Positions 58,852-64,000 of a stretch of 64,000 nucleotides of DNA are shown here, one piece after another. The notes beneath the pieces were generated by a model, which had not been told where the DNA came from, did no database searches, and saw nothing but the letters and a program-made list of their open reading frames with translations. Each line of letters opens with the position of its first letter. The first letter of the stretch is position 1. A program made the translations under genes and the position numbers. The DNA lies in NCBI RefSeq assembly GCF_014332515.1, contig NZ_VFSD01000012.1, positions 109,681 through 173,680 on the forward strand, read 5' to 3'. This DNA is from Pontibacter beigongshangensis. Lineage in GTDB: Bacteria; Bacteroidota; Bacteroidia; Cytophagales; Hymenobacteraceae.

Positions 58852-60276
58852 ATGGAATTTTTTAACAAAACAAAAGTACTGGCCACCGTTGGCCCTGCCA
58901 GCAATAGCTATGAGCGTCTTCAGGCATTGGTGAAAGAAGGTGTTGATGCCTTCCGTCTTAACTTTTCTCATGGTGCCCACGAAGAGCACCTGGAGGTCAT
59001 CAACTTTGTGCGCGAGGTTAACCGGGAGCTGAACACCAACGTGAGCCTGGTGCAGGACCTGCAGGGCCCTAAAATACGCCTGGGCGACGTAGAAAACGGT
59101 GGCATTGAAATAGAAGAAGGCCAGATCATAAAGCTTGTTTGCGATGGCTCTCTTACCGTACACGGAAGGCTCTCTACTATATATACAGAATTGGCTAAGG
59201 ACGTAAAACCAGGCGATGCCATTCTGCTCGACGACGGCAAGCTGGAACTCAAGGTGATCTCTACGGACAATGACCTGGAGGTAGAGGCCGAGGTGATCTA
59301 TGGCGGCATCGTGAAACCCCGCAAAGGCATTAACCTCCCCGACTCCTCGGTGTCGGCGCCCTGCTTAACAGAGAAAGACCTGAAGGACCTGCACTTCGGG
59401 CTGGACCACGACGTGGAGTGGGTTGCCCTTTCGTTTGTGCGCCGGGTAGAGGATATTCATGAGATTAAGCGCATTATCAAAGAACGCGGCAAGGATACCC
59501 GCGTAATTGCCAAAATAGAGAAGCCGGAAGCTATCCGCAACATAGACGAGATAATTGAGGCAACCGACGCCATTATGGTGGCCCGTGGCGACCTGGGTGT
59601 GGAAGTGGGCATGGAAGAGGTGCCGATGATCCAGAAAATGCTGGTGGAGAAGTGCAACAAGGCCGCCAAGCCGGTAATTGTGGCCACGCAGATGCTCGAG
59701 AGCATGATCGTGAACCCACGCCCTACGCGCGCCGAAACCAACGACGTGGCCAATGCCGTGATAGACGGAGCCGACACGCTGATGCTGAGCGCCGAGACAG
59801 CCGTGGGCGCCTACCCGCTGGAGACCATCCGCAGCATGGTGGCCACTATCCTGAATGTGGAGCGCAACGCCAACGTATTTGACAAATCCTACACGCTTCG
59901 CCCTGACTCGCCGCACTTCCTGAGCGACAGCCTGGTTGCCAACGCCTGCGGCCTTGCCCGCGACACCAACGCCCGCGCCATTATCGGCATCACCAGATCC
60001 GGCTATACGGCCCTGCGCCTGGCCAGGCACCGTCCTAAATCCGATATTTTTGTATTCACGGAGAACAAGAAACTCCTGAACACGCTTAACCTTGTCTGGG
60101 GCATCAGAGGCTTCTATTATGAGACCTTCGAATCGACAGACGCCACCATTGCCGATATCAAGCAAACACTGCTGGAGGGCGGTTTCCTGGAGGCAGGCGA
60201 TGTTTTTGTGAACACTGCCAGCATGCCGATGAGCGAGGACAGACGCACCAACATGATTAAGCTGAGCGTGGCTTAG
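58852..60276 (+). CDS. pyk: Pyruvate kinase
   Basis: The 474-aa enzyme converts phosphoenolpyruvate and ADP to pyruvate and ATP. Visible segments are KVLATVGPASNSYERLQALV, the active-site lysine/glutamate region RVIAKIEKPEAIRNIDEIIEATDAIMVARGDLGVEVG, and MLSAETAVGAYPLETI. The B domain lies at about 70-165 and the C-terminal regulatory domain from about 345. The length is typical of bacterial type I/II enzymes. A terminator follows at 60300-60333. Confidence 0.97.
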   Translation: MEFFNKTKVLATVGPASNSYERLQALVKEGVDAFRLNFSHGAHEEHLEVINFVREVNRELNTNVSLVQDLQGPKIRLGDVENGGIEIEEGQIIKLVCDGSLTVHGRLSTIYTELAKDVKPGDAILLDDGKLELKVISTDNDLEVEAEVIYGGIVKPRKGINLPDSSVSAPCLTEKDLKDLHFGLDHDVEWVALSFVRRVEDIHEIKRIIKERGKDTRVIAKIEKPEAIRNIDEIIEATDAIMVARGDLGVEVGMEEVPMIQKMLVEKCNKAAKPVIVATQMLESMIVNPRPTRAETNDVANAVIDGADTLMLSAETAVGAYPLETIRSMVATILNVERNANVFDKSYTLRPDSPHFLSDSLVANACGLARDTNARAIIGITRSGYTALRLARHRPKSDIFVFTENKKLLNTLNLVWGIRGFYYETFESTDATIADIKQTLLEGGFLEAGDVFVNTASMPMSEDRRTNMIKLSVA

Positions 60277-60299
60277 TGCACGAACTACTTTAACTGCAG

Positions 60300-60333
60300 A
60301 AAGCCTGAGATCGAATGAACGGTCTCAGGCTTT
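60300..60333 (+). terminator. Intrinsic terminator after pyk
   Basis: An 11-bp perfect stem (AAAGCCTGAGA with TCTCAGGCTTT) has a 12-nt loop and is followed by TATTTTTATG. It lies 24 bp past the pyk stop. Confidence 0.9.
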
Positions 60334-60393
60334 TATTTTTATGACGGGTTTGGCCTGGAAAGGGCAGGCAGCACAAGCAGGTACCGCAACACA

Positions 60394-60423
60394 ATTATTT
60401 AAATAAAAAAGGCCCTCCAGAGG
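60394..60423 (-). repeat. Intergenic core repeat, copy 26
   Basis: ATTTAAAT and CTCCAGAG, 18 bp apart, in the convergent gap between pyk and rpsT. It follows the rpsT terminator in the rpsT direction. Confidence 0.85.
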
Positions 60424-60517
60424 TATTACCCACTGTTGCCGCTGCTGACACACTTTGCATAGCAGGCCAGACAAAACAACCCAGGCACCTGCTGGAGCCA
60501 GTAGCAGCCCCAAACAC

Positions 60518-60548
60518 AAGAAGCCTTGCACAGCGTACAAGGCTTCTT
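60518..60548 (-). terminator. Terminator after rpsT
   Basis: An 11-bp perfect stem (AAGAAGCCTTG with CAAGGCTTCTT) has a 9-nt loop and starts 23 bp past the rpsT stop. The leftward T-run is weak (TGTGTTTGG). Confidence 0.75.
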
Positions 60549-60571
60549 ACTGGAATGGGAATCTACAAAGA

Positions 60572-60832
60572 TTAAGCTGCTGCCAGGCCGTTAACGAATT
60601 TCGCTAATTTAGACTTGTTGTTAGAAGCTTTGTTCTTGTGGATGATGTTTTTCTTGGCCAGACGGTCAATCATGGAAGCAACTGTCTTGTATAGTTCCTG
60701 CGCCTCGGCCTGGTCAGTTGTGCTTTTCAACCTTTTGATAAAAGTACGAGTCGTTTTCGCTTGGTATCTGTTACGAAGACGTTTAGCGTTGTTCGCCCTG
60801 ATTCTTTTTAATGCCGACTTATGGTTAGCCAT
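60572..60832 (-). CDS. rpsT: 30S ribosomal protein S20
   Basis: S20 binds 16S rRNA early in 30S assembly. The 86-aa protein is strongly basic and helical, starting MANHKSALKRIRANNAKRLRNRYQAKTTRTFIKRL and ending with KAKLAKFVNGLAAA-like wording. It is a single-gene unit with a full promoter at 60885-60915 and its own terminator. Confidence 0.97.
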   Translation of the reverse strand: MANHKSALKRIRANNAKRLRNRYQAKTTRTFIKRLKSTTDQAEAQELYKTVASMIDRLAKKNIIHKNKASNNKSKLAKFVNGLAAA

Positions 60833-60884
60833 ATTATTTCAAATATAAAATTAAATTCTTTGTTCCTATCCGTAAATGAGTTTG

Positions 60885-60915
60885 CAAAGGTAGTGTCTTT
60901 TGAATTAATATCCAA
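60885..60915 (-). promoter_or_regulatory. rpsT promoter (TTG-N20-TACCTTTG)
   Basis: On the minus strand a TTG at 60913-60915 and TACCTTTG at 60885-60892 are 20 bp apart, the standard Bacteroidota spacing. It ends 53 bp upstream of the rpsT start and is the best promoter match in the window. Confidence 0.7.
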
Positions 60916-61003
60916 AGCCTTTTTCGGATAAAATTCCGGCAGCCCTTGCTGTTTGCGTATGCAAAGTAAGCGAGTTGTTTTGGCAAAACCAAGCACTTTA
61001 AAG

Positions 61004-61047
61004 AAAACAGAGCTGCTACAGCTCAATGGCCACAGCAGCTCTGTTTT
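61004..61047 (-). terminator. Terminator after the charged lipoprotein gene
   Basis: A 14-bp perfect stem (AAAACAGAGCTGCT with AGCAGCTCTGTTTT) encloses 16 nt and is followed leftward by CTTTAAAG. It starts 19 bp past the stop. Confidence 0.88.
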
Positions 61048-61065
61048 CGGGATTGCAGCAGAGGG

Positions 61066-61464
61066 CTAGCGGTTCTTCTTCCAGCGAGCTTCTGCTTTAT
61101 CTGCTGTTTCTTTCCAGCTGGCCTTCAGGTCCTTCCACTCCTGCTTTGTCTTTTCGTCCCAGGAATCGCTCTTCGCATCCAGTTCAGCTTCTTTGTCTTT
61201 GTACTCCTGCTTCATTTCTTTCCACTCTGCTTCGGTGGCGGTCTCAGCCCTGGCAGACTTCTCATTTACCCAGGCAGAAAAATCATTGTATTCTCTTTCT
61301 GCCTCCATCTGAGTATCTCTTACATCTGTATCGGTATCCGTCTCAACTTCTACCACTTCTGCTTCTGTTGCTGTCTGGCTCGATGTTTCCTGCTCGCAGG
61401 CAAACATAAATGCGCCTAGTGCCAGCGCAAAAAATACGGTTTTAAATATTGCTGCTATCTTCAT
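61066..61464 (-). CDS. Small highly charged lipoprotein
   Basis: The 132-aa protein has a signal peptide ending in the lipobox FMFAC (Cys23). The mature part is highly charged and helical, with repeating Glu/Lys/Asp and regular Trp (EAEWKEMKQEYKDKEAELDAKSDSWDEKTKQEWKDLKASWKETADKAEARWKKNR). The Trp/Lys periodicity suggests a coiled coil. No family was recognised. It could be a small periplasmic or surface lipoprotein with a structural or stress role, but that is a guess. It is monocistronic with its own terminator. Confidence 0.78.
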   Translation of the reverse strand: MKIAAIFKTVFFALALGAFMFACEQETSSQTATEAEVVEVETDTDTDVRDTQMEAEREYNDFSAWVNEKSARAETATEAEWKEMKQEYKDKEAELDAKSDSWDEKTKQEWKDLKASWKETADKAEARWKKNR

Positions 61465-61598
61465 AAGTTCAAGAAATTTTAAGTTTAGAGTTAATATTAC
61501 GTCAGAAACAAAATATTGATATACTTATTGCCTTATAGAGCCTAAAAAAGCTTAAATTCGCAAATAAATACAATTACAGATTTGTTTGATCATTTCTT

Positions 61599-62555
61599 AT
61601 GCCCGTAGTTCCCTCTGCTTATAAGCCACCGTTTTATCTGCTCAATGGCCACTTCCAAACCATTTTACCTGGCTTGTTCCGCCAGGTAAGGGATGTGCCG
61701 TATGTGCGGGAGCGGCTGCCTACCCCCGACAACGATTTTATAGACGTAGACTGGTCGCTGGTAGGTTCGGAGTCGGTCGTCATTCTGTCGCACGGGCTGG
61801 AGGGCGACTCCGAGCGGTCTTATATAAAAGGCATGGTAAAAATCTTTAACAGCCGGGGCATAGACGCCCTGGCCTGGAACTACCGCAGCTGCAGCGGCGA
61901 ACCTAACCGTCTGCTCCGGTCCTACCACCTCGGTGCTTCCGACGACCTTGACTTTGTGATCCGGCATGCTTTGCAAACCGGAAAGTATCAGCAGGTTTAC
62001 CTGATAGGCTTTAGTGCCGGCGGCAATATTACCCTGAAGTACCTGGGCGAGGCACCAGAGCAGGTGCCGCAGCAGGTAAAACGCGCTATCGTGTTTTCGG
62101 CTCCGGTCGATCTGAAAGGCTCTGCCCAAAAGATATCGAAGATCTATAGCCGCCGTTTCCTGAAGTCGCTGGAGCTGAAACTGCAGGAGAAGCGGGCGTT
62201 GTTCCCAGACAAGGTAGACCTGAGCGATTATAACCCTTTGTGGTCTTTCCCGGAGTTTGATGAACGCTATACGGCCCCCCTGCACGGCTTTAAAAGTGCC
62301 GACGATTACTATGCCCGCGCCAGTTCTAAACAGTTCCTCAAAAACATCCGCATCCCTACCCTACTCGTTAACGCTAAAAACGATCCGTTCTTGTCGAAGG
62401 GCTGCTTTCCGGTGCAGGAGGCGGAACAGAACCCAAATTTCTACCTGGAGGCGCCATCCGGAGGCGGGCACGTTGGCTTTGCCATCGACTTCCGGAACAA
62501 TATTTATTACTCAGAAATACGGGCAGTGCAGTTCCTGCTGGAGGAGTTCGATTAA
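61599..62555 (+). CDS. YheT-type alpha/beta hydrolase
   Basis: The 318-aa protein belongs to the AB-hydrolase YheT/ABHD1-ABHD3 family. The oxyanion-type opening is FYLLNGHFQTILPGLFRQV, followed by VVILSHGLEGDSERSYIKGMVKIFNSRGIDALAWNYRSCSGEPNR. The nucleophile serine is in LIGFSAGGNITLKYLGE, and the late Asp/His are in NAKNDPFLSKGCFP and GGGHVGFAID. The substrate is probably a lipid ester, unproven. It is monocistronic. Confidence 0.92.
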   Translation: MPVVPSAYKPPFYLLNGHFQTILPGLFRQVRDVPYVRERLPTPDNDFIDVDWSLVGSESVVILSHGLEGDSERSYIKGMVKIFNSRGIDALAWNYRSCSGEPNRLLRSYHLGASDDLDFVIRHALQTGKYQQVYLIGFSAGGNITLKYLGEAPEQVPQQVKRAIVFSAPVDLKGSAQKISKIYSRRFLKSLELKLQEKRALFPDKVDLSDYNPLWSFPEFDERYTAPLHGFKSADDYYARASSKQFLKNIRIPTLLVNAKNDPFLSKGCFPVQEAEQNPNFYLEAPSGGGHVGFAIDFRNNIYYSEIRAVQFLLEEFD

Positions 62556-62729
62556 TGTGCTGATTGTTTAATGTGCTGATGTGCTAATTTTTTGATTTAG
62601 AAATTTGAAGGTGTGGAGATTCGGCTTTCCGCTGGGTGTAGTCGGAAACTGGGGCCAGCACAGGCTTATGCTGCACATTCTTAAATTTTTAATCCCTTGA
62701 GTAGTGGCCCTATAGAAAGATTCAGACAA
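62556..62729 (+). repeat. Modules G, B and C in the rsmG downstream gap
   Basis: G (62556-62625: AATGTGCTGATGTGCTAATT, ATTTGAAGGTGTGGAGATT) is followed by a CTGGG...CCAGC inverted repeat (62630-62660) and a GGCCCTATAGAAAGATTCAGACAAG block. The order G-B-C is the same as at 9800-9989. Confidence 0.65.
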
Positions 62730-62819
62730 GATCCTGCAAATCCTCTATTCCTGATTCAGACAAAGCAGGAGCAGCCACCTGCCATAATTTCTAATTTTGA
62801 ATTCTCATGTGAAAAGGCT

Positions 62820-63458
62820 TCATGGCAGCGGCACATACACTACCTTTTTGGTCTCGAAAAAGTCTTCGCTGAAATAATCCTTCAGGTCGTATACCTGCGT
62901 AATCAGGCCTGATTCTGCGATCTCTTCTGCCAGGTCTCCACCTTTCAGGTAGTAGAGTCCTTTGGCAGGCAGCTCGTTTCGCTTAAAGCTGTTGGCGATC
63001 CAGGGATAAAAGTTGGCCAGGCGCGTTACGGCCCTGCTTACCACAAAATCGAATTTCTCGCGCACCTGCTCTGCTCTGGTGTGCGCAGCGGTTACGTTCT
63101 GCAGGTGCAACTCGCGGGTAATCTCCTGCACCACATGTATTTTCTTGCCAATAGAGTCTACCAGATGGAACCGCACCTCCGGAAACATAATAGCCAGAGG
63201 CAGGCCGGGCAAACCGCCGCCCGTACCCACATCGAGCACGTGCGTGTGGGCCGGGAACTGCACCACCCTGGCAATACCCAGCGAATGCAGGATATGATGC
63301 ACTCCCAGCTGCTCCATGTCTTTGCGCGAGATCACGTTAATCTTCTCGTTCCACTCCTGGTACAACTCTCCCATGTGCTCGTATTTTGCCAACTGGTCTT
63401 CTGTCAGTTCCGGGAAATAACCTGAAAGCAAGGTGCGGATGGCGGTGGTATGGGGCAT
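62820..63458 (-). CDS. rsmG: 16S rRNA guanine-527 N7-methyltransferase
   Basis: RsmG (GidB) methylates G527 of 16S rRNA with SAM. The 212-aa protein has the SAM-binding motif VLDVGTGGGLPGLPLAIMFPEVRFHLVDSIGKKIHVVQEI and the segment FDFVVSRAVTRLANFYPW. The start at 63458 gives the usual family length. A -7-like element lies 34 bp upstream. Confidence 0.96.
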   Translation of the reverse strand: MPHTTAIRTLLSGYFPELTEDQLAKYEHMGELYQEWNEKINVISRKDMEQLGVHHILHSLGIARVVQFPAHTHVLDVGTGGGLPGLPLAIMFPEVRFHLVDSIGKKIHVVQEITRELHLQNVTAAHTRAEQVREKFDFVVSRAVTRLANFYPWIANSFKRNELPAKGLYYLKGGDLAEEIAESGLITQVYDLKDYFSEDFFETKKVVYVPLP

Positions 63459-63491
63459 CTTATCTGTGGTATGAGGTTAAAAGGTGTTTCG

Positions 63492-63499
63492 CAAAAGTA
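63492..63499 (-). promoter_or_regulatory. Candidate rsmG -7 element (TACTTTTG)
   Basis: A TAnnTTTG match on the minus strand, 34 bp upstream of the rsmG start. Confidence 0.5.
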
Positions 63500-63557
63500 C
63501 TAATACTTCCTGATTGATGATACACAGCCTCCAGGATAAACTCTGGCGCGGCACCAA

Positions 63558-63587
63558 ATTATTCTAATGAAAATGGCCCTCCGGAGG
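63558..63587 (-). repeat. Intergenic core repeat, copy 27
   Basis: ATTCTAAT and CTCCGGAG, 18 bp apart, followed by a TTAGATGTTAGAT stretch instead of a triplet run. It begins the island 63558-64000 upstream of rsmG. Confidence 0.85.
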
Positions 63588-63663
63588 CTTTTTTAGATGT
63601 TAGATTATAGATGTCAGATTTTTTTGTCTGAATCAGAATTTATAGGATTTGCGGAATGTTAAG

Positions 63664-63718
63664 GGCCTGGACCCTCGCTGGGCGTAATTGGAAACTACGC
63701 CCAGCGAGGGTTCAGGCC
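63664..63718. repeat. Module B hairpin, 23-bp stem
   Basis: Positions 63664-63686 and 63696-63718 pair over 23 bp with one G-T mismatch and a 9-nt loop. The core reads CGCTGGGCGTA with TACGCCCAGCG. It is the shortest and most regular form of the repeat seen at 4307 and 55656. Confidence 0.75.
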
Positions 63719-63722
63719 ATTA

Positions 63723-63800
63723 CTCATTATTTATCTCCACCTCTCCAATTTTCAAACCTTCAAATCAATCGTTTAACAATTAAACCCTGTAGCCATACAA
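63723..63800 (-). repeat. Module G tract
   Basis: ATCTCCACCTCTCCAATTTTCAAACCTTCAAATC and ATCGTTTAACAATTAA. In reverse it reads ATTGTTAAACGATTGATTTGAAGG, like the tract joined to core copy 8. Confidence 0.6.
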
Positions 63801-63817
63801 CAACTAGCAACCAGCAA

Positions 63818-63847
63818 ATTATTTTAATCAAAATGCCCCTCCAGAGG
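63818..63847 (-). repeat. Intergenic core repeat, copy 28
   Basis: ATTTTAAT and CTCCAGAG, 18 bp apart, followed by nine CTG-phase triplets, the longest run in the window (to about 63873). After it comes a TTAGAT-GACAGACC stretch shared with core copy 19. Confidence 0.88.
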
Positions 63848-64000
63848 CTGCTGCTGCTGCTGCTGCTGCTGCTCTTTTTAGATATTAGATGACAGACCTT
63901 TTTCGGATTCAAAACGGCAGGAAGTTTAAAGCAAAGGCTTTGAGTTTTGCAAAGGCCAGCTCCGGCCATTCTTCTTCACATCCCCACATCTTCAAATTTA

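Noticed and set aside
63818..63892. Short frames starting ATGCCCCTCC and reading MPLRRLLLLL through core repeats
   Set aside because: In several copies (1, 13, 24, 28) the core plus CTG run reads as M-P-L-R/Q-R-L-L-L. In others (2, 16, 19, 26, 27) the ATG or the frame is lost while the dyads and 18-bp spacing remain. The dyads, not the frame, are conserved.

Overview
The window looks like chromosomal housekeeping DNA from a Bacteroidota bacterium of the order Cytophagales, most likely Hymenobacteraceae (Pontibacter or Rufibacter type). Supporting signs are a fused LpxC-FabZ gene, a PorX-type regulator (receiver plus PglZ domain), DUF2851 and DUF4197 proteins, many TAnnTTTG -7 promoter elements, and moderately GC-rich genes separated by long, more A+T-rich gaps. 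The family-level placement is an inference. I saw no rRNA, tRNA, CRISPR array, complete insertion sequence or prophage.

Layout. 1-5.2 kb: a GntR/LacI-type chimeric regulator with two ATCGAT-centred palindromes, dnaG, and a small lipoprotein. 5.3-9.8 kb: the Fe-S pair mrp and nfu, then fumarylacetoacetase and a flavin-reductase-fold protein. 10-13.2 kb: the leftward operon porX-tsaE-ald. 13.3-19.2 kb: an HD phosphohydrolase, then the lipid A run lpxD, lpxC-fabZ, lpxA and an ABC ATPase. 19.4-28.4 kb: YebC, GlpD, an erythromycin-esterase-like protein, a DUF4197 lipoprotein, CinA, a 2-oxoacid dehydrogenase E2 and a 95-aa protein of unknown function. 28.5-38.2 kb: a nucleoside phosphorylase, TrhO, a NeuD-like acetyltransferase, an uncharacterised membrane/amidase-like operon with DUF2851, a Doc toxin-antitoxin pair, PyrF and LolA. 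38.3-44.1 kb: FtsK, PyrD, a MaoC dehydratase and XerD. 44.5-52.3 kb: AroQ, a class V aminotransferase, MarC, RNase HI, TrmN6, a saccharopine-dehydrogenase-like protein, cytidine deaminase, a VOC protein and a beta-propeller-like protein. 52.4-63.5 kb: Lgt, NadE, the acpP-fabF-rnc operon, pyruvate kinase, S20, a charged lipoprotein, a YheT-type hydrolase and RsmG.

The most unusual content lies between the genes. A 30-bp core occurs 28 times, always in gaps and never inside a gene. It has an A+T dyad around ATTYRAAT at one end and a GC dyad, CCTCCGGAGG, at the other. The two centres are 18 bp apart in every recognisable copy, and many copies carry a CAG/CTG triplet run next to the GC end. The core is joined in a recurring order to other repeat modules: an ATTTGAAGAT-type tract, a GCTGGGCGTAGT inverted repeat, and a GGGGTAGGGGCCCTATA block. 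Together they form composite islands of about 100 to 500 bp. Most copies read in the same direction as the gene that precedes them, and several lie just beyond an intrinsic terminator. I know of no described family with this structure and regard it as the main candidate for something new here.

The gaps also hold many strong hairpins, including a perfect 50-bp palindrome and a 27-bp-stem inverted repeat.
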